DNA from: Pseudobutyrivibrio sp. ACV-2
GTDB lineage: Bacteria; Bacillota; Clostridia; Lachnospirales; Lachnospiraceae
Direction of reading: 5' to 3'
Length of the DNA stretch: 64,000 bases
Assembly: GCF_900107545.1 (NCBI RefSeq)
Contig: NZ_FNQZ01000002.1
Span: 186,001 to 250,000 of the forward strand
Shown: positions 18,638 to 26,522 of the stretch, piece by piece
How positions within the stretch are numbered: the stretch's first letter is position 1
How the letters are laid out: every line of letters starts with the position of its first letter
Translations under genes and position numbers: made by a program
Notes under the pieces: generated by a model
The model's input: only the letters and a program-made list of their open reading frames with translations
Told to the model about the DNA's origin: nothing
The model's database searches: none

Positions 18638-21082
18638 TTACTTTTGTAATTCTTCGATTTGTGCTAAAGCTTCGTCTTCATCTAAATTCATAATAGACTG
18701 ATTTAATTCGTCTATTCTTACCTGAATATCATCCTCGTAAGCAAAGGATGTAATCTGTTTTATAATATTGTCCGCAAGCTCAGAATCATGAGCCTTTATA
18801 GACATCTTTAGCATTTCAAGAAGAGCATACAGCTCATCCAAATCCTCCATCTGTGGTTTTTCAACTTCTGATGTAAGGATTTTAAGTCTTTTCTTCATGC
18901 TTTCCATTTCTTCTAAAAGAACTGGAGTAAGACTTCTGATTTTGTCGATTTCTTTATCCCTTGCTGCGTACTCACATATCTTTGCAAGGCCGCCTAAAGC
19001 AGTGGCGCCTATTGTATTTGCCATACTTTTTACAGCATGAACCTTTATGCGATAATCAGCCAGTGGGAAATTATCATCTATCAAACTATAGTATGAATCA
19101 ATTATTTCTGCCTCGTATCCAATGGAATCATAAAAGTCTATTGCTGTAGTGAGCACCATTTTTGAATCCGGGAAATGAAGTAGTGCATAATCCCAATCAA
19201 CCCCCTCTATTTCAGGAAGCTCTACCGGCTTTACACGATTCATTCTGGCCTCGTCTATAGCATTTATTTCATGATGCTCCATCAAATCCTTTGGCAGGAA
19301 ATCCCTGATGGTTTTCTCTAATTGAGCTGGAACTACAGGCTTTGACAGAAAGCCATGAAAGCCCATTGTCAAATATCGTTCTCTGGCACCAGCGATGGCA
19401 TTGGCTGTAAGCGCTATAACCGGAGTTCTCAAGCACTTGTTGCCATCTAATGAAGCCATGCGCTTGAAGGTTTCCACACCATCCATGCCAGGCATCATGT
19501 GATCCAGGAAAATCATGTCATAATGCTCTTTTTGGATAAGGTCAAGGCACTCATCACCACTTGCTGCCTCAGAAACCTTTACCTTTGATTCCTTTAACAG
19601 CGCTGCAAAAACCTTTCGGTTCATTGCATTATCATCTACAACGAGAAAATGCGCGTTTGGAGCTTCAAAGCTGGTGCTGTATTCATAATTGGCTGTGAGC
19701 TGTTTTAGCTTGTGTTCAAAATCGCCGATACCTTCGCCGTTTACAATATCCTGATTAATTACAAATGAGAACTTTGAACCCTGACCATAGACACTCTCCA
19801 CTTGAAGAGTGCTGCCCATCATTTTTAACAGATTCTGGGTGATGGCCATACCAAGACCTGCACCTTCGATGTTTCTGTTACGATTTTCTTCAAGGCGTTC
19901 AAAGGATTCAAACATACGCTTGATATCCTCCTGCTTGATACCAATTCCGGTGTCCTCTACTGAAAAATATAAATCTACTGTGTGATTATAATTTCGCTTA
20001 CATCTTGCGGTGATATCAATATGTCCTTCAGGTGTATATTTAACTGCGTTTGTGATAATGTTTGTGAGAATCTGACGAATTCTCACATCATCGCCATACA
20101 TATCACATGGAATATCTCCGTCTATTTTCAGGCGAACTTCAAGACCTTTTTCCTTTGCACGAAGTGTGACATTATTAAGCACATCATGCATAAGGCTCAT
20201 AAACTGATACTCACCATTTACAAGGCCCATTTTACCTGTTTCGATTTTTGTGATATCCAAAATATCATTTATCAGAGACAACAGATTCTGTGAGGCAGTC
20301 TTGATATCAAGGGCATACTCCTCCACTATCTTGTCGTCTGTTTCCCTTAAAATCATCTCATCCATACCCATGATAGTGTTGATTGGTGTACGGATTTCAT
20401 GAGACATATTTGCAAGGAAATTACTCTTGGCCTCTGTTGCTGACTGAGCCTGTTTCTCCGCTTTCTTTGCCTGAAGAGTCTTTTCAAGCAGGTCATCGTT
20501 GTTGATTGAGGCCTGTTTGTAGAGTCTCACATATATGGATTTTTGGAACTTTAAAATAGCACCTGCTGCAAATGCACAGATGAGCATTGACTGGATTACA
20601 TCAAAGAAAACGCTCTCTGTTCTATCCAGCTTTATTACATACTCCGGATGGTAATAGGAAATAACATAACACCCAATAATGATGGCAATGTCAGTAAGTA
20701 ACATAAAGACAAAATCCATGCCATCTAATAGCATGAATATGAAAATAAGGCCTAGGGTAAACCAGCAGGCCATTCCACTGTTTATTCCACCTGTCAAAAA
20801 GAACATCACTGGAAAAACAGCCACAGCAACCACAAAGCACACTGCTATTGTGGCGTTTTTGAGCCTGTTTTTGTAATTGGCCTGATATATGCAAATCGCA
20901 TCCATAAAGATGGCAATAATGATAACTATAGTAAGAGCCGGTGATGTGCTGTTTATGGCATTAAAGGGAATTGCGATAATTCCACCTATAAAACCGATTA
21001 TAGTTATAATGTTAAAAAGTATTAAATCCGTAGGTAAATCCGGACTAAAAAAGTATCTTCCAAGCGCTAATAATTTTTTCAA
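18638..21082 (-). CDS. Hybrid sensor histidine kinase with receiver and HPt domains
   Basis: Phosphorelay kinase of 814 residues. About six or seven membrane helices occupy residues 15-190 with no large extracellular domain. A coiled coil, HisKA (FLANMSHEIRTPINTIMG), HATPase (ILTNIITNAVKYTPEG, DTGIGI, GAGLGM), a receiver (VVDDNAMNR, MIFLDHMMPGMDG, LSKPV) and a C-terminal HPt with VHAVKSMANTIGA follow. All relay residues appear intact. The small receiver protein 42 bases downstream is the likely terminal acceptor, and the chemoreceptor follows it. A 20-base palindrome (21098-21117) lies directly upstream of the start. Confidence 0.92.
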   Translation of the reverse strand: MKKLLALGRYFFSPDLPTDLILFNIITIIGFIGGIIAIPFNAINSTSPALTIVIIIAIFMDAICIYQANYKNRLKNATIAVCFVVAVAVFPVMFFLTGGINSGMACWFTLGLIFIFMLLDGMDFVFMLLTDIAIIIGCYVISYYHPEYVIKLDRTESVFFDVIQSMLICAFAAGAILKFQKSIYVRLYKQASINNDDLLEKTLQAKKAEKQAQSATEAKSNFLANMSHEIRTPINTIMGMDEMILRETDDKIVEEYALDIKTASQNLLSLINDILDITKIETGKMGLVNGEYQFMSLMHDVLNNVTLRAKEKGLEVRLKIDGDIPCDMYGDDVRIRQILTNIITNAVKYTPEGHIDITARCKRNYNHTVDLYFSVEDTGIGIKQEDIKRMFESFERLEENRNRNIEGAGLGMAITQNLLKMMGSTLQVESVYGQGSKFSFVINQDIVNGEGIGDFEHKLKQLTANYEYSTSFEAPNAHFLVVDDNAMNRKVFAALLKESKVKVSEAASGDECLDLIQKEHYDMIFLDHMMPGMDGVETFKRMASLDGNKCLRTPVIALTANAIAGARERYLTMGFHGFLSKPVVPAQLEKTIRDFLPKDLMEHHEINAIDEARMNRVKPVELPEIEGVDWDYALLHFPDSKMVLTTAIDFYDSIGYEAEIIDSYYSLIDDNFPLADYRIKVHAVKSMANTIGATALGGLAKICEYAARDKEIDKIRSLTPVLLEEMESMKKRLKILTSEVEKPQMEDLDELYALLEMLKMSIKAHDSELADNIIKQITSFAYEDDIQVRIDELNQSIMNLDEDEALAQIEELQK

Positions 21083-21097
21083 AATCTATCTCCAATT

Positions 21098-21117
21098 AAA
21101 GATTGCGCACAATCTTT
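21098..21117. promoter_or_regulatory. Palindrome upstream of the hybrid kinase
   Basis: AAAGATTG-CGCA-CAATCTTT is a dyad with perfect 8-base arms, 15 bases before the kinase start codon. It could be a repressor operator or a small leader hairpin close to the ribosome binding site. Confidence 0.45.
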
Positions 21118-21207
21118 TAGTGTAAATTCTCTCTAATATAAATAATAAAATAATAATATAAGCGACTCAATGAAGAAACGATGAACTTTCTGTGTATTAT
21201 TATCGAT

Positions 21208-21882
21208 TTAAAGGTTTTCTATCTGCCAGTCGATAGGCTCTAAGCCCTTTGATTTTAGGAATTCATTGGTCTGACTAAAATGCTTGCAGCCAAAGAAGCC
21301 TCTATATGCTGAAAGAGGCGATGGATGTGGTGCTTTTAGAATTAAATGATTTGGATTATTGAGTTTTGAGCATTTCTTTTGAGCTGGTGAACCCCAAAGT
21401 AAAAATACAATAGGTCTGTCCTGCTGATTCAAAATGTCGATAACAGCATCTGTAAACTGCTCCCATCCCAAGTCCTTGTGAGAGTTTGCCTGATGAGCTC
21501 TTACAGTAAGCACATTGTTTAACATAAGGATTCCCTGTCTGGCCCATTTTTCCAAATAGCCGTTGTTTGGAATGTAGCAGCCCAAGTCATCTTGAAGCTC
21601 TTTATATATGTTTACTAAAGATGGTGGAGTCTTTACTCCAGGCTTTACCGAAAAACACAAACCATGCGCCTGTCCCGGCTCATGATAAGGATCCTGCCCA
21701 ATAATAACCACCTTTACCTGAGAAAGTGGTGTGAAATCAAATGCATTAAAAATATCATCTGCTGGTGGATACACCGGATGCTCGTGATACTCTTTTTTAA
21801 CGCTCTCGTACAAGCTTTTATAATAAGGCTTCTTAAACTCCGGCGTAAGTGGCTCTAACCAATCGTTGCTAATTGCTGACAT
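21208..21882 (-). CDS. ung: Uracil-DNA glycosylase
   Basis: Base-excision repair enzyme that removes uracil from DNA. It has 224 residues from ATG at 21882. The family-1 motifs are complete: VVIIGQDPYHEPGQAHGLCFS with the catalytic aspartate, the LLLN-equivalent GILMLNNVLTVR, VFLLWGSPAQ, and the leucine-loop HPSPLSAYRGFFG. I prefer the ATG start because GGAG precedes it by 8 bases; a TTG eight codons upstream is also open. Confidence 0.95.
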   Translation of the reverse strand: MSAISNDWLEPLTPEFKKPYYKSLYESVKKEYHEHPVYPPADDIFNAFDFTPLSQVKVVIIGQDPYHEPGQAHGLCFSVKPGVKTPPSLVNIYKELQDDLGCYIPNNGYLEKWARQGILMLNNVLTVRAHQANSHKDLGWEQFTDAVIDILNQQDRPIVFLLWGSPAQKKCSKLNNPNHLILKAPHPSPLSAYRGFFGCKHFSQTNEFLKSKGLEPIDWQIENL

Positions 21883-21930
21883 TAAATAATCTCCAATCGT
21901 AATCAAGAAATTTAGATATTTTGATACCTA

Positions 21931-22034
21931 GGTTGTCACCCAGCCCTCAGGTGCTCTGCTATTCCTATTTGCTGAGTATAGCGAAAGCGATAGCAAATAG
22001 GGATTGCAGAGTGCCTTAGGGCTGGGTGACAACC
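21931..22034 (+). repeat. Solo long hairpin with the same loop core as the nad array
   Basis: A 43-bp stem (21931-21973 with 21992-22034, five mismatches) encloses a loop reading GAGTATAGCGAAAGCGAT on the plus strand. This is the minus-strand core of the nadA-nadB units. Read as plus-strand RNA, three of the five mismatches are G-U wobbles; the other two are pyrimidine-pyrimidine. The apical GC-GAAA-GC differs from the GT-GAAA-AC of three array units by a compensatory change. It lies between niaR and ung, antisense to both. Confidence 0.8.
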
Positions 22035-22050
22035 GTGGCTTCGATATTTA

Positions 22051-22578
22051 TTACTGTAATATCCAGTCATCGATAGGCAGCCAAAAGCCCTTAGCTTTCA
22101 GCTCCTCTTCGATAATATCTAACGTGGATTCATCGTCGGCGCTAATAACATGATAGTGATACCAGCTGGTGGCGGAGCTTAAGGACTTTGATTTACCTGA
22201 AGCAATAGCTTCCATAAATTCCTTGGCTTCACGGCGTGAGCTGACATTAAGGGGAGCCTCAAGTCTGTTGTAATATCTGTGGTTGATAATGATATTTTCT
22301 GCCACTCCACCATTGTCTACTATGGTAAACAGCTCATCTAAAATCTCATCATCTGTGTGGCGGCTCTTAATGATACGCTTACATTTTTTGGATTCTGAAA
22401 CCACATAACCTCTGTTGGTGGAAGTGATTTCTATACCATTTGCCCTGATAAGGGCAATATCTGTGACAACCACCTGTCTGCTGACATTTAGTTCATTTGC
22501 CAAGGCTGTACCTGATACAGGCTTGCCAGATTTACGAATGATTTCTACTATCTTTTGTCTTCTAGCCTGTCCGTCCAT
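22051..22578 (-). CDS. niaR: NAD biosynthesis transcription repressor NiaR (HTH + 3H domain)
   Basis: Niacin-responsive repressor of 175 residues. The N-terminal winged helix-turn-helix (about 7-60, GTALANELNVSRQVVVTDIA) is followed by the 3H domain named for three conserved histidines, seen here in KSRHTDDE, INHRYY and WYHYHV. It ends the operon after nadC, 8 bases away, with a strong AGGAGGT site before the ATG. By analogy with Firmicutes NiaR it should bind nicotinic acid and repress nadABC. A matching inverted repeat overlaps the nadA promoter. Confidence 0.92.
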   Translation of the reverse strand: MDGQARRQKIVEIIRKSGKPVSGTALANELNVSRQVVVTDIALIRANGIEITSTNRGYVVSESKKCKRIIKSRHTDDEILDELFTIVDNGGVAENIIINHRYYNRLEAPLNVSSRREAKEFMEAIASGKSKSLSSATSWYHYHVISADDESTLDIIEEELKAKGFWLPIDDWILQ

Positions 22579-22586
22579 AGCACCTC

Positions 22587-23438
22587 CTAAACTGCGTGTA
22601 AATTTTTCATTGAAATGTCCATAATAGGTGCAGAATGTGTAAGTGCACCGCTTGAAACGTAATCTACACCGCTATCAATAATGTTTGCGATGTTTTCCTT
22701 TGTGACATTTCCTGAACACTCAGTTTTTGCGCGACCGTCTATTATTTTAACAGCTTCCTTCATAGTTGCAACATCCATGTTATCGAGCATGATGATGTCT
22801 GCACCAGCCTCAACAGCTTCCTTTACCTGCTCAAGAGTTTCAGTCTCAATCTCAATTTTTCTAACAAATGGAGCATATGCCTTTGCCATCTCGATGGCCT
22901 TTGTGATAGAGCCTGCTGCACCGATATGGTTGTCCTTTAAAAGGATACCATCTGAAAGATTATATCTATGGTTCTGACCACCACCACATTTTACAGCGTA
23001 CTTCTCAAAGATTCTCATGTTTGGGGTAGTCTTTCTGGTATCCAAAAGTACTGTCTTGCTGCCACTTAAAAGTGATGCTACCTGATGAGTATATGTGGCG
23101 ATACCGCTCATTCTCTGAAGGTAGTTAAGGGCTACTCTCTCTCCTGAAAGGAGCACTCTGATATCTCCCTTTACCTTAGCCATGAGCTGTCCCTTTTTAA
23201 CCTCATCTCCATCCTTTACATACTTTTCTACAACAGTAGCTTCATCAAGGATTTTGAATACTCTCTCGTACACATCCATACCACAGATGATACCATCCTG
23301 CTTGCAGATAAGGTCTACCTCACCTGGCTGTGCCTCAGGCATCACTGAGTTTGTAGTAACATCTTCACTTGAAATATCTTCTCTAAGAGCCATCTTGATA
23401 AGCTCGTCTGCGTTGAGTGTCATTGTAATATTGTTCAT
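22587..23438 (-). CDS. nadC: Nicotinate-nucleotide pyrophosphorylase (carboxylating)
   Basis: Converts quinolinate and PRPP to nicotinate mononucleotide, the third step of de novo NAD synthesis. At 283 residues it has normal length, with conserved active-site stretches ERVALNYLQRMSGIAT, LLDTRKTTPNMR, KCGGGQNHRYNLSDGILLKDNH and IEIETETLEQ. The ATG follows AAGGAGG and begins immediately after the nadB stop, so expression should be tightly linked. Confidence 0.96.
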   Translation of the reverse strand: MNNITMTLNADELIKMALREDISSEDVTTNSVMPEAQPGEVDLICKQDGIICGMDVYERVFKILDEATVVEKYVKDGDEVKKGQLMAKVKGDIRVLLSGERVALNYLQRMSGIATYTHQVASLLSGSKTVLLDTRKTTPNMRIFEKYAVKCGGGQNHRYNLSDGILLKDNHIGAAGSITKAIEMAKAYAPFVRKIEIETETLEQVKEAVEAGADIIMLDNMDVATMKEAVKIIDGRAKTECSGNVTKENIANIIDSGVDYVSSGALTHSAPIMDISMKNLHAV

Positions 23439-23439
23439 C

Positions 23440-24750
23440 TTATATTGCCTCCTTAGCGGCTCTTAATTTTTCTTCTCTTTTAATTTCACCTACTACCATC
23501 GCATGATAGTTTTCCATGATAGATGGCAAATCCTCATAGCCATCCATATTTACCAGATTTTCAAAATTATCAGACTTCTTAAATGAATCCGTATTTACGA
23601 TATCCTGTGCTGCTCTTTTTGCAAACACCAGGCTTTCAAGAAGCGAATTGCTGGCAAGTCTATTACGTCCATGCACTCCATTACAGCTAGTCTCGCCCAC
23701 TGCGTAAAGCTGCTCCATGGTGGTCTTGGAATCCTTGTCCACGTAGATTCCCCCCATGAAATAATGCTGCGCAGGAACTACTGGAACCCAGGTCTCTAGC
23801 GGGTCATAGCCTGCCTCTTTACATCTGGCATAGATATTTGGGAAATGATTTAATATTTCCTCCCTTGGAATAGGGGAAAAGTCCAGCCATACATGCTCTG
23901 TGCCCTGTTCCTTCATTTTTGCAAAAATCGCTTTGCTTACCACATCTCTTGGTTGAAGCTCATCTGTGAAACGCTCACCATTTTTATCTCTAAGCACTGC
24001 ACCCTCTCCTCGCACAGATTCAGAAATAAGAAAGCTTCTACCACTCATGTTTGAGTACAATGTGGTTGGGTGGATTTGAACATAGTCGCAGTTTTCAAGC
24101 CTTACGTTATGATACATGGCAAGTGCCAGAGCATCACCTGAAATATGGCGGAAGTTTGTGGAATGTGGATACACACCACCCAAACCGCCACAGGCAAGGA
24201 CTGTCACATCCCCCTCTATAGCTGTGGTCTTTCCATCCATATCAGCAACCACAATGCCATAGCACACATTATCCTGGCACACCCAGTCTACCATTGTGGT
24301 ATGAGCCATAAGAGTGATATTTGCTCGCTCCTTTACTCTGGCTAAAAGCTTGCTGGTGATTTCCTTTCCTGTTACATCTGCATGGAACAGAATTCTATTA
24401 TTTGAATGTGCCCCTTCCCTTGTGAACAAGAACTGACCATCCTTTTTGTCGAATTCCACGCCATAGCCTACCAAGTCTTTAATTATATCCTGAGAGCTTC
24501 TAATCATTATCTCTACAGATTCCTTACGGTTCTCGTAATGACCTGCACGCATGGTATCTTCAAAATATGAATCATAGTCATCCTCATCTCTGAGCATGCA
24601 GATACCGCCCTGTGCCAAAAAAGAATCACAGCCATCTAGCGCATCCTTTGAAATTACAAGTATTTTCTTATATTCAGGCAAGCTCAGGGCACAGAATAAA
24701 CCTGCCACGCCGCTGCCTACAATAATTACATCAAATCTTCTATTATCCAT
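23440..24750 (-). CDS. nadB: L-aspartate oxidase
   Basis: FAD-dependent oxidase that makes iminoaspartate for quinolinate synthesis; in anaerobes it is expected to use fumarate or another acceptor. The FAD-binding GSGVAGLFCAL is at the N-terminus, with SFLAQGGI, TREGAHSNNRILFH, QIHPTTLY and RGEGAVLRDKNGERF following. At about 436 residues it lacks much of the C-terminal helical region of E. coli NadB, a common short form. I chose ATG at 24750, which leads directly into the FAD motif; an in-frame ATG nine codons earlier lacks a better ribosome binding site. The hairpin array begins 23 bases upstream. Confidence 0.93.
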   Translation of the reverse strand: MDNRRFDVIIVGSGVAGLFCALSLPEYKKILVISKDALDGCDSFLAQGGICMLRDEDDYDSYFEDTMRAGHYENRKESVEIMIRSSQDIIKDLVGYGVEFDKKDGQFLFTREGAHSNNRILFHADVTGKEITSKLLARVKERANITLMAHTTMVDWVCQDNVCYGIVVADMDGKTTAIEGDVTVLACGGLGGVYPHSTNFRHISGDALALAMYHNVRLENCDYVQIHPTTLYSNMSGRSFLISESVRGEGAVLRDKNGERFTDELQPRDVVSKAIFAKMKEQGTEHVWLDFSPIPREEILNHFPNIYARCKEAGYDPLETWVPVVPAQHYFMGGIYVDKDSKTTMEQLYAVGETSCNGVHGRNRLASNSLLESLVFAKRAAQDIVNTDSFKKSDNFENLVNMDGYEDLPSIMENYHAMVVGEIKREEKLRAAKEAI

Positions 24751-24773
24751 AGTTTTTCTCAATCCTATAGTCC

Positions 24774-24853
24774 GCATACAACTGGATATAGATAATTTTC
24801 CCTCATCGTTTTCACTATACTCTCGGGAAAACCATCTATATCCAGTTATATGC
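24774..24853 (-). repeat. Hairpin unit 1 (nearest nadB)
   Basis: Arms 24774-24802 and 24825-24853 give a 29-bp stem. All three deviations from Watson-Crick pairing are G-U in minus-strand RNA. The loop on the minus strand contains GAGTATAGTGAAAACGAT. Confidence 0.85.
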
Positions 24854-24874
24854 TCATCTCAATCTTTTAGTCCG

Positions 24875-24954
24875 CCTGTACCATGGAATGAATATCATTT
24901 TACTCATCGTTTTCACTATACTCTCGGAAAATAATATTCATTCCCTGATACAGG
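24875..24954 (-). repeat. Hairpin unit 2
   Basis: Arms CCTGTA...ATTTT and AAAAT...TACAGG give a 27-bp stem with two G-U pairs and one A-G mismatch on the minus strand. The loop core is GAGTATAGTGAAAACGAT. Confidence 0.85.
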
Positions 24955-24976
24955 CTCATCTCAATCTTTTAGTCCG

Positions 24977-25056
24977 CCTGTACTATGGAATAAATATCAT
25001 TTTCTTCATCGTTTTCACTATACTCTCAGAAAATAATATTTATTCCCTAGTACAGG
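24977..25056 (-). repeat. Hairpin unit 3
   Basis: 27-bp stem closely related to unit 2. A base pair differs from unit 2 on both arms (GAATGAAT versus GAATAAAT, matched by a change on the other arm), so pairing is retained. Same loop core as unit 2. Confidence 0.85.
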
Positions 25057-25078
25057 CTCTTCTAAATCCCATAATCCG

Positions 25079-25158
25079 CCAGCATCAGTCAATACATATC
25101 ATTTCCCTCATCGCTTTCGTTATACTCTCGGGAAATAATATGTATTACCTAATGCTGG
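25079..25158 (-). repeat. Hairpin unit 4 (nearest nadA)
   Basis: 29-bp stem with a sequence unlike units 1-3 in its outer half (CCAGCAT/ATGCTGG). Three G-U pairs and one A-G mismatch occur on the minus strand. The loop core is GAGTATAACGAAAGCGAT, with the apical pairs changed. Confidence 0.82.
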
Positions 25159-25192
25159 CTCATCTAATAATTAAAAATACGTTGATTACGCG

Positions 25193-26101
25193 TTACTGCG
25201 CCAGTTCTAGCATACGCTGGAGTGGGACGAGGGAGCGGGTGCGGGTTTCGTCGCTTACTTCCACTACTCCCGTAGTGTCGCGGAGACAGTTGCGTACTTT
25301 TTCCAGTGTGACTTTTTTCATGTTAGGGCAGATTTGAACGGAGCCTGCTGCGTAGAAGGTCTTGTCTGGGTTGTTCTTTTTGAGCTGATAGAGCACGCCA
25401 AGTTCTGTGGAAATGATGAACTCCTTTTTATCAGATTTGGTAGCGTAGTCTATGATTCCTGATGTGCTTCCGATGAAGTCGGCAAGCTCTAAAACGGCCA
25501 ATGTACACTCTGGGTGGATGAGCACCTCTGCCTCTGGATGAGACTCCTTTGCGCGTTTGATCATGTCTGCTGTTACCGCCTTGTGTACGTGGCAGTATCC
25601 ATCATTGAAAATAAAATTCTTTTCTGGAACCTTTTCGGCGATGTATCTGCCCAGGTTTTCATCAGGGATGAAAAAGATGTTTTTATTAGGCAGAGCCTTT
25701 ACGATTTTCATTGCATTGGCGCTAGTGACGCATACATCTGAATGCATCTTAAGCTCTGTAGTGGAATTGATGTAGCACACTACAGCCACGTCATCATATT
25801 CCCTTCTCACTTCCTCGATGCGCTCAATTTCTGCCATGTGAGCCATAGGACAATCTGCCTTTTCATCAGGCATAAGCACAGTCTTATCCGGATTTAAAAT
25901 CTTTGCAGACTCTCCCATAAATTTAACGCCTGCAAAAACTATAGTTTTTTCCTTCAGACCAACAGCTACCTTTGCCAGATAGTAGCTATCACCAATATAA
26001 TCTGCTATTTCCTGAACCTCATCATTTACATAATAATGGGCCAGTATTACAGCATCCTTTTCTTTTTTTAATTGTTTAATCTCTTCTACCAATGTAGACA
26101 T
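25193..26101 (-). CDS. nadA: Quinolinate synthase A
   Basis: [4Fe-4S] enzyme condensing iminoaspartate with dihydroxyacetone phosphate to quinolinate. The 302 residues have the usual length, with LAHYYVNDEVQEIADYIGDS near the start and family stretches AVVCYINSTTELKM, HPECTLAVLELADFIGSTSG and FYAAGSVQICPNMKK. Cysteines expected to bind the cluster occur at C-P in MPDEKADCP, HPEC and QICP. The ATG at 26101 follows AAAGGAG. It is first in the operon, under a NiaR-like operator. The gap to nadB is unusually long and holds the hairpin array. Confidence 0.96.
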   Translation of the reverse strand: MSTLVEEIKQLKKEKDAVILAHYYVNDEVQEIADYIGDSYYLAKVAVGLKEKTIVFAGVKFMGESAKILNPDKTVLMPDEKADCPMAHMAEIERIEEVRREYDDVAVVCYINSTTELKMHSDVCVTSANAMKIVKALPNKNIFFIPDENLGRYIAEKVPEKNFIFNDGYCHVHKAVTADMIKRAKESHPEAEVLIHPECTLAVLELADFIGSTSGIIDYATKSDKKEFIISTELGVLYQLKKNNPDKTFYAAGSVQICPNMKKVTLEKVRNCLRDTTGVVEVSDETRTRSLVPLQRMLELAQ

Positions 26102-26145
26102 TGCGTTATTCTCCTTTTACGGTTGACCAGTTGCGTTTGACAAAT

Positions 26146-26181
26146 AGAATAGCACATGTATTGTCTACTGACAAGACAGTT
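26146..26181 (-). promoter_or_regulatory. nadA promoter overlapped by a NiaR-like operator
   Basis: On the minus strand TTGTCA (26174-26169) and TATTCT (26151-26146) are 17 bases apart, a good -35/-10 pair. The -35 lies inside the inverted repeat ACTGTCTTGTCAGT (26167-26180), which resembles the Firmicutes NiaR operator. Repressor binding would block RNA polymerase. Confidence 0.7.
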
Positions 26182-26207
26182 GTAAAGCTAATAATACAGA
26201 TAAAAAA

Positions 26208-26244
26208 ATCCCCTATAGAAATCCACCTGATTTCTATAGGGGAT
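26208..26244 (-). terminator. Intrinsic terminator after the TSCPD gene
   Basis: Perfect 16-bp stem ATCCCCTATAGAAATC with its complement and a short loop. It is followed by TTTTTTT on the minus strand and isolates the nad operon from upstream genes. Confidence 0.9.
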
Positions 26245-26249
26245 AATGA

Positions 26250-26498
26250 TTACTGTAATACTGCTTCGATTCCACGTGCTAGCTGGTCTGCACAGCTAGT
26301 GCCTTTGATACCGCAAAGGTTTCCCTTTAGGATATCCACTGTGTTTTTAGCATCTGCTCCTTCGAGAAGCTTTGCGATGGCTTTGGTATTGCCATCACAG
26401 CCGCCAGTGAAATGTACGTTGTGAAGCTTTCCGTCCTCGATTTCAAAATCGATTTTTCTAGCACAAACTCCCTTTGGAGAGTAACTGTATTTTGCCAT
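26250..26498 (-). CDS. TSCPD-domain protein (TIGR03905 type)
   Basis: Protein of 82 residues matching the small stand-alone TSCPD family: YSPKGVCARKIDFEIEDG, then VHFTGGCDGNTKAIAKLLEG and CGIKGTSCADQLARGIE. Three conserved cysteines (CA, GGC, GTSC) suggest metal or nucleotide binding; the same domain occurs at the C-terminus of some ribonucleotide reductases. The function of the free form is unknown. I set the start at ATG 26498, preceded by AGGAG with a 6-base gap. Confidence 0.85.
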   Translation of the reverse strand: MAKYSYSPKGVCARKIDFEIEDGKLHNVHFTGGCDGNTKAIAKLLEGADAKNTVDILKGNLCGIKGTSCADQLARGIEAVLQ

Positions 26499-26522
26499 TA
26501 TAAACTCCTTTTTCAAATTACT

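Larger units (their letters stand above)
24774..25158 (-). repeat. Tandem array of four structured hairpin units in the nad operon
   Basis: Four hairpins start at 24774, 24875, 24977 and 25079 (spacing 101, 102, 102). They fill the gap between nadA and nadB and are co-directional with the operon when read on the minus strand. Each has a 27-29 bp stem, a conserved 22-base loop and a conserved linker (AGATGAG and CGGACTAAAAGATTG on the minus strand in the middle units). Stem sequences differ between units 1, 2/3 and 4 but pairing is kept. Most mismatches are G-U pairs in minus-strand RNA. It matches no riboswitch I know. Confidence 0.88.

Noticed and set aside
24774-25158. CRISPR array
   Set aside because: The 102-bp units have no short identical repeats separated by unrelated spacers. 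The conserved part is the loop and the variable parts pair with each other. No cas gene is present.
24774-25158. NAD riboswitch or T-box
   Set aside because: The position inside the nad operon invited this, but long uniform stems repeated four times with a GAAA-tipped loop do not match NAD-I, NAD-II or T-box layouts, and an unlinked-strand copy exists at 21931.
24888-25337. 149-codon plus-strand open frame
   Set aside because: It runs through hairpin units and into nadA antisense. Its repetitive protein merely mirrors the 102-bp repeat, a multiple of three.
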